In this document: positions 21,852-32,162 of the stretch, in pieces
Position numbering within the stretch: the stretch's first letter is position 1
How the letters are laid out: the number at the start of each line of letters is the position of its first letter
Position numbers and translations under genes: made by a program
DNA from: Carex sylvatica
Lineage: Eukaryota > Streptophyta > Magnoliopsida > Poales > Cyperaceae
Direction of reading: 5' to 3'
Assembly (NCBI GenBank): GCA_964058845.1
Contig: CAXKVR010000268.1
Span: 1-32,162, forward strand
DNA length: 32,162 nt
The notes under the pieces: model-generated
Database searches by the model: none
Told to the model about the DNA's origin: nothing
Seen by the model: only the letters and a program-made list of their open reading frames with translations

Positions 21852-22553
21852 GTATTCTCAATATTTCAGAAATTAAAATTCAATCTTATAATTAAAATTA
21901 GTAATAGGATGGTTGCTATTTCAAACATTAGTTTGTGGTTTTCTAAAAAGAGGTCATTAATAAAAATTAAATTTCTCTGTTTTATTACAATAAGAGTAGA
22001 TAATTATCTTTGGTCTAATTGATAATAGAGGAGGGTTCAAATGCCTCCATTTTTTGTGCCTCTATCATGCCTCCATTTTTGAAAACTTAAATAACCCAAA
22101 GTTTAAAACTTAAACGTTAAAATAAAACCGTTAGATGTGATCTATGTTATTTTCTCTATGTGTCCATAAAAAATATCACATTTTGATTTTGCTTTTATGT
22201 GAATCAATAAGTTAAAAAAATCAACGTCTAGAAATTATCCACGTTAATATACATTTTTACAAGTTCAAGATGACAACCAAAACAAAGTTAAAATGCCATA
22301 ATATTTTACACGTTCATAGATAAAATGATGTAGTTCATATCCAATGATTTTATTTCGAATTTTAAGTTTTTAATTTTGAGTTGTTAAAGTTTTTAAAAAT
22401 GGAGGCATGATAGAGGCACAAAAAATGGAGGCATTTGAACCCTCCTCTTGATAATAAAAACATTATTTTTTTTCTTTTTTTATGTAAATTGAGAAATTTT
22501 GTTCTTTTATGAAAATCTATTTGATGTTTAATTATTTTTCTTGTTGCGTGCAG
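21852..22553 (+). other. intron of NLR copy D, enlarged by a MITE
   Basis: 702 bp with the same GT and AG boundaries as the 272-bp intron of copy A. The difference of 430 bp is almost all explained by a 420-bp transposon plus its 9-bp target duplication. Confidence 0.8.
22028..22447. mobile_element. Mutator-like MITE in the NLR intron
   Basis: 420 bp. The left end GAGGAGGGTTCAAATGCCTC is complementary to the right end, and pairing extends about 55 bp through TTTTTGTGCCTCTATCATGC. A 9-bp direct repeat TTGATAATA flanks it (22019-22027 and 22448-22456). The paralogous intron has the single empty target (2952-2960). Long arms and a 9-bp duplication fit Mutator-like elements. It has no coding capacity. 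Confidence 0.9.
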
Positions 22554-23706
22554 GTCGTTGGTTTTTGTTTCCAAGAGATCAATCGTTGGCACAATAAAAA
22601 GTTGTCGACTACCTCGTTCTATTCATGAATTTGCCATCCAACAATCATCCATGGAAGGGTTTTCGGTTGTCAATCCAAATCAGAAAGAAATTGAATCTCG
22701 ATTTCGTTTAGCAATTTATCAAGACAATGAGAACCAATACATGGAGGTGAATCATATACGTTCCTTTTTAGCTTTTAATTGTGATAGAATTGTTCTTGGA
22801 AGTGCCACGCTCCTCAAAGTGTTGTCACTGAGGAACTCTACAATCCCAGTAACAACATTACCGGATATGATTTACCTACGGTATCTGAGCTTGAGGGGTA
22901 GTAACATATCTAAGCTTCCTGAAAATATAGGAGACATGGAAAATCTTCAAACGTTGGATGTTAGAGATACAAGCATAGATACCCTACCTGAATCTCTATG
23001 GAATATCAAAACACTTCGCCATGTTTATGTGAAACCAAACCCCCAAATTAAAGGCCCACCATCTGAAACACATAGAGAAAACCTACATACCCTGAAAACA
23101 GTTGCAGCTCATGAGTCGTGGCTAAAAAAGTTTCCCCACTTCCTGATCCACCTTAGAAAATTAGCACTTTCAAATTGGGACAATCTCGATTGGAAATCTA
23201 TTTCTAACCTATTGAGTCACATGGATAATCTGATCTCGATGGCAATCATGGGCAACATTATACCATCAGAGTTTATCGATAACAGGGCATTTCCTAATCT
23301 CAAGACAGTGAAATCTATTAAACTAGAGGGAGAATGGATTTGTCGAAAACTTCTCATAGATAATATTAAATTTCCACCAAATCTTACAAAGCTCACCCTA
23401 ACCAAATCTGGTTTGAAGGAAGATCCCATGCCGACGCTAGAGAGGCTACAAGCACTGAAACTTCTGAGTTTACAAGATGAAGCATACATAGGTAATCAAA
23501 TGGTTTGCTCTGCAAATGGGTTTCCACAGTTGCAATTCTTAAAATTGGAGAAATTGAAGAACTTGGAGAATTGGGAGGTGAAACCGATGGCTCTGTCACA
23601 ACTTACCACATTACGTGTTGTTCAATGTCAAAAACTCATCAGCAACCATCCTAATCTAGGCAACCATTCTAATTTGAACCATGTTACTGACAAAGTTATA
23701 GATTGA

Positions 23707-24490
23707 AATGCTGATTTCAGTCTCTTCCTTTTATTCAGTTTGACTTATATTTTATTTTTAAAAAAAATTGTATACATATGTGAATCCCTTGTTTTTTATT
23801 TTTTCTTTTATTCAGTTTGACCATTTTTTTTTTTTTTTGTATGTGAGTCCCTTGTGTTTTATGTATCTGTGTGTTAATTATGATGTATATTGGTGTTACA
23901 TTGAGTAAATCAATGAATTTTGTGTTTCCATTTAAATCAAATGGTATATTTACTCATTTAAAATTTTCTTTTGATTCTAGAACAATGTCATGATTTACTG
24001 GTTAGCGTAACAAAATTTGCAAAAAATTCAAATGCATTTCTTTTCAAATAACAAGTTAGATGGATTCTGGGATAAACCTTGAAACTTTCACAAAGTTTGT
24101 TTTTCTTTGGAGCGTTCTGATGGCCATCGGAACAAATTGGGAAGCATTTCGATTTGCATCAAGATTTGTGCGTACTTGATTTGCACAAATGTTGACATGG
24201 ATCAAACATCTGCAACCCAATCTGAGAAATAGTTGAGGAATTAATAGTTCGGCTACTTAATTTATTTGGCTTTTTTCTTCTTTTTTTTTGGCGCACCACT
24301 CAATGAAAATTTGAAAAATGGAAAATTGCTGTCTGAATCATGGGATGGAATGCCATGCAATGTTTGCTTCTGTGAACCATTAATTGTATAATTATAAAAA
24401 TACAACACACATTAATCAACAAACTATTTTACACCAAAAAAGTTCCAAAAAAGCTATCAATCATCCATGATTTTAAGGCAAAAAACAAAT
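23707..24490 (+). repeat. 3'-flank of NLR copy D
   Basis: Non-coding. Homologous to 4378-5430 (CCATTTAAATCAAATGGTAT near 23930, AGTTCGGCTA near 24247, AAAGCTATCAATCATCCATG near 24450). It includes a T run at 23827-23839. Similarity to copy A stops near 24490. Confidence 0.65.
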
Positions 24491-24953
24491 ATTTATTTAG
24501 GAAACAACCGCACGAGGTAATGATGGGAGGTGGGAAGGACCGCATATCCTCTTGACCTGGCATGGCGCTGCCTGACGACACCACATTCAGGAGAATCTAG
24601 TATGAGACGCGGCTCGGCGACCACCACCTTCAGATCTTGCAAAACGAAGCCATCGTAGAATCTCGACAGAATCGCTCCAGCGCCGACGTCAGGAGCACAA
24701 GGGTTTGGTCGTGGGTTTGGGTGAAGGTTTAGTGGTTAGATCGCAAGTGAAAAAGATGACAAATTTAAGGGATTAAGTTTGGTGATAGCAGCGGCGCCAT
24801 TTGGAATTTCCGAAAAAAGAAGAGGAAAGAGCGGAAAAAATTGGAGGGAATGTAAAAAATTAGGAGAAGAAATGAAAACCTAAATTACTAAGGCAGCTAC
24901 GCACAGAGAGAAGAGAAAATTAAAAGTTAAAGAGGCAACTAAAGAATTTCATT
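24491..24953. other. GC-richer intergenic patch
   Basis: About 24500-24740 is clearly richer in GC than its surroundings, with CG dinucleotides (GACGCGGCTCGGCGACC near 24606). Stops occur in all frames, so no gene is called. It may be a captured gene fragment or the edge of an unidentified element. Confidence 0.35.
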
Positions 24954-25081
24954 TACTCTGAGGTAACATGATATTTTTGTTTAGATCATACCATGTGATC
25001 ATATTTGCGCACTAATATCAAAGGATCATGTGCATCACGTACCGTCAGATCTAAACATAAATATTATGTTACACGAGAGTA
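24954..25081. mobile_element. small inverted-repeat element (MITE-like), member 2
   Basis: Arms of about 34 bp: the left TACTCTGAGGTAACATGATA and the reverse complement of the right end TACTCTCGTGTAACATAATA both continue to TTTAGATC. Related to the element at 7424-7537 in arm sequence, while the interior differs. No target duplication assigned. Confidence 0.6.
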
Positions 25082-26068
25082 TAAGGACTTTCTACGCACA
25101 TCTATTCAAAATGAATAAATCAGAACCGTTATTCTCTTATCAGACGGTATAAAAGCTTGGTATTTATGATAGATGTACAGAAACACATATGAAATTTTTT
25201 CAGAAAAAATAGTTTTATTTTTTTTCACATCTTATATAGTCAAATAATACTTATACATATCATTTTTATAGACTTTCATTTAAATAGTCAAATAAAACAT
25301 CTTCGAACCGTTCATTTTCACGCGAAAAATCAACGGTCGATCTGTGATAATTTTTTTCCAAATCTGTTTTAAAATGATTAAGGGAGAATATTGAATGTAA
25401 CTAATATAAAAGTTTGAAAGTTTTATTATGTATGGGCTTCGATCCAACACGAAGTGTTTATGACCATACGATACTTTAATTTTTGATCAACTAGATGGAT
25501 GGGTAAATAAAAACAAAATCTGATCAGACTTTGATAGAAGACAATAAATGTAGTGCTTTTTCATTTAAACAGTTCGGATCGACTAACGGATCGCATATTC
25601 TCGCATGCCTTTGTTAATTCACGAAACAAGAGTTTATGTTTCATATTCATTTATAGAAGATGTGAATCATGTAAGCAACATGCATGTAAGGCTATATAAT
25701 TTTGTGTCAAAATTATTTAATCAAGCAATAAATATATTACAACATTAATTATTACAAAAATTTCATCAATATAATTTCCATTACAAAATATTTTTTAAAA
25801 TTGAAGTCAAATTTTGATGCAAGACTAAATTTCAATAAATATTATCACTAATATTAACACATGATGAAGGAAAATTAGAAAAATAATTTCAGTAATATTT
25901 TCACTAAAAATTTGAAAATATATATTTTTATTTTTTTAATATTATTTGTTGTACTTTTAATTTTATTTGGCCATAGAAACCATAAAATTTTTGAAGCCAT
26001 AGAAACCATAAAATTTTTTAAACCATAATATCTTCTAAAAAAACTGTTGTACATACGTAAATAATAAA
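25082..26068. other. intergenic stretch without recognisable gene
   Basis: AT-rich. Contains a short near-duplicate CCATAGAAACCATAAAATTTTT at 25972 and 26000. No gene recognised; the minus-strand 71-codon frame (25875-26090) is low-complexity Ile/Lys/Asn. Confidence 0.4.
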
Positions 26069-26281
26069 AAATATTGGCACGGTGCAGCAACCGTGTATAT
26101 TAGTTCAATACAAACACGGTGCAACAACCGTGTATAAATATCTCCCCTATTCATACACGATCGATGCTCACTGACACAGTCATGTAACTGTGTTTCATTA
26201 GCTTTTCAGACTGTGCATTTATGGTCACGTTTTCTTAGCTTTTCGGACTGTGCATGTATGGTCACGTTTTCTGTACTAGTG
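26069..26281. mobile_element. terminal part of a CACTA-like element
   Basis: Ends TCTGTACTAGTG (26270-26281), the complement of a CACTAGTACAGA terminus. Subterminal palindromes are CACGGTGCAGCAACCGTG (near 26076), CACGGTGCAACAACCGTG (near 26116) and ACACAGTCATGTAACTGTGT (near 26174). A 40-bp near-repeat containing AGCTTTTC, then GACTGTGCAT and GGTCACGTTTTCT, lies at about 26199-26270. The other terminus was not found in the window, so the element is probably truncated. Confidence 0.5.
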
Positions 26282-28023
26282 AAAGATTGGTTAATCCAAC
26301 AATTAAAAATGCATTGAACCTTATTAATCACCTTTGTGAATCATTAATTGCTAACAGTTCATCACTAATATCTATTTTTAGCTCAGGGTTGTTATTTATA
26401 ATTATGAGTACATAGATACAAGTTTCCAAATTCGTTAGCCATGCTAAATTATGAATTTCGTCACCGTACGTACAATCTTTTTTCTATCTTCTCATTAATC
26501 CAGATGTATTTCAACAAAAGGCGTTCAATGTCTGAGACGTCACAAAAAAAATTTAAAATAGTATTTCGCGCTTTTATGAAGAAATTTGCATTCGACATAT
26601 AAAATAGCGAAGATCATCAAATGATATGAATTAATTGAAATAACATGTCGAACTTTATTTTAGAATTATTTTCATACTATATTATAGTGTGGAAAATAAC
26701 AAAAATGTATATATAATATTATTTTGGACTGTACAATGGATATTTACTCACCAATTACAAGATCTTTAAAATTAAGCAAGCAGAGCATCTAATCAATATG
26801 GAATAACTACGAATATATATATATAATGTCTTTGAGCTTTGAATTCATACCATGCCGATTTTTTTATTTATCTCAAAAAAAAATTAAAAATTAAAAAATA
26901 ACCAGTTTGACACTGGATTTCGAAAAGCACTCAAACTGCAATTTCTTTTGCTGTTTTAGAATTCAAAACACTGTTTTATATTTTTTTCAGCATTTTTTTA
27001 TTTAAATATAAATATTTATAATTTATTTATTTTTGTATTAAAATATTAGAAATATTTAATATATTTCTTTAAAAATAGATGTAACATTATATACTTTGAT
27101 TTATTAGAAGAACTGCTACAAATTATCTGATATTAGACTATGCATATATAGGTGTTCGTGTTAATTGACAATATCATGTTTCTGGTATCAGCAGTTCGCC
27201 TTTGGACAAATATCATGTGCAATCTTGAATTAATCATCTTAAAAACAATAGGATTCACCTAATATAAAATTCTTATTAGAAAAATAACCATTTTTACAAT
27301 AATCAAAGAAGCTCCAATTTGTGCCAAGAAATAGATCCAAAGTTGAGAAATTTGTCAGAATACAAGCATACACCATTTTCACATAACTAATATTGGTGCT
27401 GGCACGGTACCAGTACTAGTTCAATTTCTTTGATTTCTATTCAATTCAAGCTCACAATATATTAGGGCAAAACAATTTAAATTTAACATTATATTATTTT
27501 CATCACAACTTCTGACTAATGTTGAACTTCTGATCTGCAATGACAATAAACTACAAATGTTCACAGGAACACTCATTTTCCTTTCTGATCTATATAAGAT
27601 GTTTATTGAAATACAAACAAGAGAAGAAACACGCCTTATAAACATCGCTGGAGCGTCCCTTTCGTAGAAGATTCAAGAGAGCATAATGGTGATTGAGAAT
27701 CTGAAAGTTATTAAACAAGGATCCATACTCTTCTACTTGAAATTAGAACTACAGAATAACACAAAGGAGTGACGAACCAGCGGTTGGAAGAGAAATCCAA
27801 GGAAAATACAGCTCGATTTTGATTTTTGACTTGGAATTGAAGCTCAAGCAGATAGGATCGAACTTGATCTGAGACTTGAGGTTCGTACACTCCAACCACC
27901 GACTGACTTCTTGAGACGGCAGAGAGCCAGAGCGAAACCGTTGGGATCCTGTGGGACCACGCTCGATGCCGATGACGCAACTGAAAGCAACAGGTCGTCA
28001 CCCCCATTGAGAAAGTACACCGG
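26282..28023. other. intergenic stretch without recognisable gene
   Basis: Mostly AT-rich; 27830-28090 is less so. Two overlapping minus-strand frames (27711-28034 and 27844-28089) are open here but match nothing I recognise. One of them runs into the foldback to the right, so they are not called as genes. Confidence 0.4.
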
Positions 28024-28219
28024 AGTAGGTCCAATGCCCATTGGACCTACTTTGGTTCGATGGGTGATCTGACCATCGAATTGCATCATGATTAGTGCTC
28101 TTTGTACTAAAATCTGTGTCAGTCTTTATCAATTTTCATGCACACAGATCTTAATACTAATCATACAATGATAAAACTAATTAAACATAAAAGTAGGTCC
28201 AATACCCATCTGACCTACT
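28024..28219. repeat. compound foldback, nested hairpins
   Basis: AGTAGGTCCAATGCCCATTGGACCTACT-type palindromes stand at both ends: a perfect 12-bp-arm hairpin at 28024-28051 and an imperfect one at 28192-28219. Between them GATTAGT...AATCTGTGT (28090-28121) pairs with ACACAGATC...ACTAATC (28142-28164). The whole 196 bp can fold as a stem ending in two small hairpins. Probably a short foldback transposon. Confidence 0.6.
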
Positions 28220-28739
28220 TCTATCTACATTGAAAGGAGCGGCGTGAGAAGTCTACTTCTCCAAAATAAACACGAGTTTCTAATAACCAGTAAAAATAAC
28301 CCAAAAAAGATGAAATCAGTTAAAAGCAAAAACCCATTATTAATTACCCAGATGGTGGCTTGTGGGCTTTGTCAGCCCAATTTCATCAGCTTAACAGGAA
28401 ACAATGAATTAAAGCTAAAAGCACATAAACTGTACGTTATTATTTCCCATTATTAGCATGGCCGACAAACATACATTATTAGGTTGTCAGATTTCACACT
28501 CAAATAATTAGAAGATTGTTAGGTGTAAAATATATAGATATTGTACGAGATGATTTTTTGATACAAGACATAATATATACATACAGTGGAATAGAATTAA
28601 CTATGGTGTTCTTAATTGTTGACCAAGCATTTTTATATAGAGTCAAGTAGTTTAAGAATATTGAAAAAATGAATGTATTAAAATTAATTTATAAACCTTT
28701 TAATTTTGAACGTTGGACTTTAAGGATATTCATATCCGT
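28220..28739. other. intergenic stretch without recognisable gene
   Basis: AT-rich sequence. A 70-codon plus-strand frame (28244-28456) has no recognisable family. Nothing else seen. Confidence 0.4.
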
Positions 28740-28990
28740 TTAATTTCTTTATATGTATAGAAAAGTATTTGCAACTTAATCATTCATAAACATTTATGAA
28801 TTATTTGAAAATGTCATGACTCTTCTAGGTTAAAAACACAAAATGCACAATTAAAAAACAAAAAACAAAAATAAAACAGTAAATAAAACATTTGATTTAA
28901 ATGGAAACACCAAATTCATTGAGAACATTTAATTTACTCAAAGTACGTAATCTCATCGTACATTATTATTATTAACATGCTGATACAAAC
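28740..28990 (-). repeat. inverted fragment of the NLR 3'-flank
   Basis: Read on the minus strand: AATAATGTACGATGAGATTA, AGTAAATTAAATGTT, GGTGTTTCCATTTAAATCAAATG, CAAATAATTCATAAATGTTTATGAAT, then TACTTTTCTATACA. The same order occurs at 4508-4750 after NLR copy A, and in part at 23880-23960 after copy D. No NLR exon is recognised at higher coordinates, where an (ATT)n tract starts at 29105. It is a relic of a third, oppositely oriented NLR copy. Confidence 0.7.
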
Positions 28991-29103
28991 AACACTGGAG
29001 GATGTGACTAAAATTTACACTATAAAATAAATTGCAACAAAACTTTCTACCATTGAAAAATTCCCATCATAAAATAATTTTCGGACATATTTAATTAGAT
29101 ACA

Positions 29104-29104
<1 letters not shown>

Positions 29105-29167
<63 letters not shown>
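29105..29167. repeat. (ATT)21 microsatellite
   Basis: An uninterrupted trinucleotide run of about 21 units. It produces a poly-Asn open frame on the minus strand that is not a gene. Confidence 0.95.
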
Positions 29168-29961
29168 TAAATAATTAGAAATACATCTACAGTTCATACA
29201 GAGGTGGAGACACAGTCAAGTAATGAGGGTCAAATGATCTCCATTTATTTTCAATTTTTTGTATAATTATATACGATATTCTATATATTTTAGAGTAAAA
29301 TACTATGGATACTATAAAATTGACCTCCATTTGTATTACCAAATGTTGTATGATTGACATCCATTCACGTTTGACCTCCATAATTCACAAATCTGGCTCC
29401 GCCCCCTGGTTTTATGTCAGGTGTTTGGGAAAATGGACACATATGTAGTCCAAACTTGGGAAGACTTGATTTTTAAATAATGAAATTTTGTTCTCTCTCT
29501 AAGCTTTATCTACATAGTTACGAGACTTCTCATAGTGCAATATTGGTGCAATTGACAAGCATCATATTGCGCAATTCACAAGCATGCTGATCTGAAGATT
29601 AATATTTTTGTTTTTGTTAACATTTAGAACTGGGATTACAGCCTCCAAATATTTTTCGAAATTACATTATTACCAAAAACTAATTACTAGATTGAGTGAG
29701 CTGCGTGGCCATAGATCCACTTCGGCTTAGTGAAGGAAAGGAAGTGTTGATAATGCCTGTTAAAGAGTCCTCCAAACTTGGTCTCATTTGGTGTAATTTA
29801 GGCCCACTAAAACCCAATATATAGCTCCCAAAAGCAGCTCTTCAATGAGTCATATTTTTAACGAACAACAACCATCCAACCGCTCCAGTTATTCAATATC
29901 GGTACAGTATATCTACTATTTGATCTGCTTAGGTTACTCATTATTTGGGACTAATTACAAC
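29168..29961. other. intergenic stretch without recognisable gene
   Basis: AT-rich with a segment at 29205-29405 containing repeated TGACCTCCAT/TGACATCCAT and ending CTGGCTCCGCCCC. This looks like a repeat-element fragment but I cannot assign it. No gene. Confidence 0.4.
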
Positions 29962-30517
29962 TAGGGGTGTAAACGAGCTAGGCCTTAGCTCGGCTCGTTT
30001 ATTTCGGCCCGAGTCTCGACTGAGCAAGCTGAACTTAGGTCACCTGAGTCAAAAACTCTTGGCTCGCTCATGACAAGTCAGCCCGAGCTAACTCGCGAGC
30101 TGACGAGCTGGCTCGTTGGACTTTATTGAACTACTATTATACAAATTAAAAAATATAAAAATAAGAAAGTCTATTTAAAAAAATTAAGAAATCGTCCAAC
30201 AGACACATCTTCAAGCAACTGAAGCCCATATCATTTCTTCCCAGACCAAAAATACATCAAATTTGCATAATTAAGCCTTTAAAAATGTGACTAGACTTAA
30301 AATTATACAGAGTTAAACCCTAAATCCACTATAGCTTAACGAGCCGAGCTGGCCCGGTCTGAGCTGACTCTTGGCTCAGCTCGTTTATTTTGACCCGAAC
30401 CAGAACCGAATTGGCTCGTTAACAGCTCAGTCCACTACTGAGGGAGCTGTTAGCGAACGAGCTAGAACCGAGCCACGAGCAAGTCACGAGCGAGCCGCGA
30501 GCTTTTTGACAGCGCTA
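29962..30517. mobile_element. non-autonomous hAT-like element
   Basis: 556 bp. It starts TAGGGGTGTAAACGAGC and ends with CAGCGCTA, whose reverse complement TAGCGCTG resembles the left end. It is flanked by the 8-bp direct repeat ATTACAAC (29954-29961 and 30518-30525). The interior is full of GCTCG/CGAGC motifs near both ends, typical of this family of short hAT elements. No transposase. Confidence 0.8.
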
Positions 30518-30866
30518 ATTACAACCTTTCATATGTCTAATATAAAAAATGTGATCTTTCACATTGTATTCGTGAGTTTCAATCTATGAAAATCATTATA
30601 GTCTATATGAAAAGGTGAATTCATTCACATGAAGAGTGTAAAAAAAATTTAGAATATTTTAAGAGATTGTAAGAAAATAATACGAGAGAACAAAAAATTA
30701 AATTAAAGAAATACTTCAAAATATTTGAACATTATTTCAACAAATTAATATTCTTTATTCTAGGAGAATATCTCGTAATTATAAAAAGTAATCAGACCAG
30801 TATTCAGTCAATTCACTTGTAAATATATTTCAACATTATTTCAACAAACATTTTCATCACAGAGTA
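30518..30866. other. intergenic stretch without recognisable gene
   Basis: AT-rich DNA between the hAT-like element and the next foldback. The pairs TATTTGAACATTATTTCAACAAA and ATATTTCAACATTATTTCAACAAA (near 30720 and 30826) form a short direct repeat. No gene. Confidence 0.4.
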
Positions 30867-31270
30867 GAACTAGGGTGTTCTTAAGTTCACCAAGTCTTTT
30901 GGTGAACTCAAATCTAAAACCAGTCTAATCGGTTTCAAATGACGAATCCGAACCGTTGAAACTCATATACCTTATGAGTGATGCGTCCAAATATGAAAAT
31001 TTTAAACATTTGAATTAATTTAGTATAAAGTTAATTAGTCAAAATTAGAAGGTTAATAAATTAATTTTAATGCATTCATTTTTTGAACGTTTTTTTGACT
31101 GCTTGACTTTATACTAAATTAATTCAAATACTTAAAATTTTCATATGTAGACACATCACTCGTAAGATAGGCGGATTTTAACGGTTCGAATTCGTCATTT
31201 AAAGCCGATTTAATGAGTTTTAGACTTGAGTTCACCAAGAGACTTGATGAACTTAAGAACACCCTAGTTC
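30867..31270. mobile_element. foldback MITE with ~50-bp near-perfect ends
   Basis: GAACTAGGGTGTTCTTAAGT (30867) is the exact complement of the right end. Pairing continues with a few mismatches through CTTTTGGTGAACTCAA to TCTAAAAC, and more weakly into the interior (TTTAGTATAAAGT against ACTTTATACTAAA). Core ends GGGTGTTC/GAACACCC are flanked by TA on each side, which fits a TA target duplication. No coding capacity; the 60-codon frame at 31213-31395 lies partly in it. Confidence 0.75.
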
Positions 31271-32162
31271 TCCTCACTTTCATAATAGTAGATATGAAGT
31301 CTGTTCAAAGTAACTATATATTTGAAATAAGCAAATATTATTACGTTACTTTGATGCAAAGAGAAATTAAAGTGGTCATTGTTAAATTGCAATAACATAG
31401 TTTTCACATTGCTCCTTACAATATACATCCCAACATGTACTTAAATGTCAAAAGAAAAAAGAAAAAGAAAAAAAGAAGAAGGTGATATTAGTGATTGAGA
31501 GAGAAAAGATTAATAAATTACTCTTTGAACTTCATACAGTTGATGTTATCTTTAAGAGCGAAAGCAAAAGAAAAAGCGAAAGAGAAAGTGAAAGGGAATC
31601 TGTGGTTGCTAATGGCTCAATTGGGAGTTGTCGATTGAGGAGCACAAGATGCAGCAATTTCAATCTGAATTTGTCTAACTAATTAGTTTATAATTATATG
31701 TCTAACAATTCCAATCCGGCTCAAATGCAGCGGATCACTATGTTAGATATTTCTTTTCGCTATATCGTTTTATATATTTTGTATGGACTGGATTAATTTT
31801 TTTGTGCGTGTAAAAGTAGGGATCTATGTCCCCACATACTTTATTCATAAAGATAAGTCCAAAACATTCAGGTTTTGAAATAAAACCTGCTTACAAAATA
31901 TGAAAACAATTGTTCAAGACATTTGAGCTAAAGATGCATGCAGTAAAAACCAAAACAAAGAAAAAAATAATTAGTACCAGAAAACTTCAAAGCACCTAAA
32001 AAGCTGCTAAAGGGCAGTAGGAAAACCAGTAACTTAGATAGTTTCTCAGTAAAGCAAAGTAAACTTATGGACTCTATTAATTAGAGTGTTGCGGTCATTT
32101 AGTAAACTTGTATTTTGTTTTAATTAATCAATGTGTTTAATGAGCAAAAAGTGATAAGAAGA
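31271..32162. other. intergenic stretch without recognisable gene
   Basis: AT-rich. It has A/G-rich low-complexity tracts at 31448-31483 and 31557-31600 (GAAAGCGAAAGAGAAAGTG-like). The 66-codon frame 31482-31682 is a Lys/Glu/Ser-rich product of the second tract. No gene recognised. Confidence 0.4.

Larger units (their letters stand above)
20903..23706 (+). pseudogene. P-loop-less CC-NB-LRR gene, copy D, frameshifted
   Basis: Paralog of the gene at 1829-4377 with the same exon plan: 20903-21851 and 22554-23706. The frame is open from ATG (20903) until the T run at 21654-21657, which has four T where copy A has five (2586-2590). The shifted frame stops at 21752-21754. Past this point the original frame is readable to the donor and through exon 2 without another stop, giving RNBS-D, MWIAEEFVE and the LRR. 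It shares the missing P-loop and kinase-2 and the LPR in place of MHD. QPLAVLLIGGLLS and WKERDALFMKKAFP (RNBS-C-like) are kept. The C-terminus ends with HVTDKVID and has no Asp tail. One lesion in a homopolymer could be a sequencing error; if real, a 283-residue truncated product is possible. The intron carries a MITE. Confidence 0.8.

Noticed and set aside
27711..28089. Two overlapping minus-strand frames as a gene
   Set aside because: They overlap in different frames, no family is recognised, and one begins within the foldback at 28024-28219.
29015..29197. Poly-Asn minus-strand protein
   Set aside because: Produced by the (ATT)21 microsatellite.
31482..31682. Lys/Glu/Ser-rich 66-codon protein
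   Set aside because: Composition follows the purine-rich tract at 31557-31600; no conserved feature.

Overview
This window is AT-rich nuclear DNA of a flowering plant, most likely a eudicot. The evidence is a spliced CC-NB-LRR (NLR) disease-resistance gene family with GT-AG introns, together with plant-type LINE, Helitron, CACTA, hAT and Mutator-like relics. The species cannot be named from the sequence.

The core of the window is a direct paralogous pair about 19 kb apart. Copy A lies at about 90-5430 and has an open two-exon gene (1829-2784 joined to 3057-4377, 758 codons). Copy D lies at about 19100-24490 and has the same structure, broken by a 1-nt loss in a T run at 21654-21657. Homology extends about 1.8 kb upstream and about 1 kb downstream of each coding region. 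Both proteins share the same defects: no P-loop, no kinase-2 motif and no intact MHD motif. The GLPL-like and RNBS-D blocks, the winged-helix region and the LRR are kept. The NB domain was therefore probably lost before the duplication. Copy A alone has a C-terminal aspartate-rich tail made by GAT repeat expansion.

Three further relics of the same family carry no recognisable coding sequence. Two tandem upstream-only modules (B about 16160-16545, C about 16560-18290) sit just before copy D. One inverted 3'-flank fragment sits at about 28740-28990.

The rest is mobile-element debris. From left to right: a small inverted-repeat element (7424-7537); a dead minus-strand LINE (about 8600-10030); a non-autonomous Helitron with two tRNA-like units (11363-12181); a CACTA-like element with a TAT target duplication (12855-13797) inside one of two dispersed copies of a ~500-bp repeat; an apparently perfect 252-bp tandem duplication (14505-15008); an LTR-like fragment (about 15152-15800); a long foldback element inside module C (17155-17580); a Mutator-like MITE in the intron of copy D (22028-22447); a relative of the 7424 element (24954-25081); a CACTA-like end (to 26281); a compound foldback (28024-28219); a hAT element (29962-30517); and a second foldback (30867-31270). 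I found no rRNA, functional tRNA or CRISPR array, and no convincing gene outside the NLR family.
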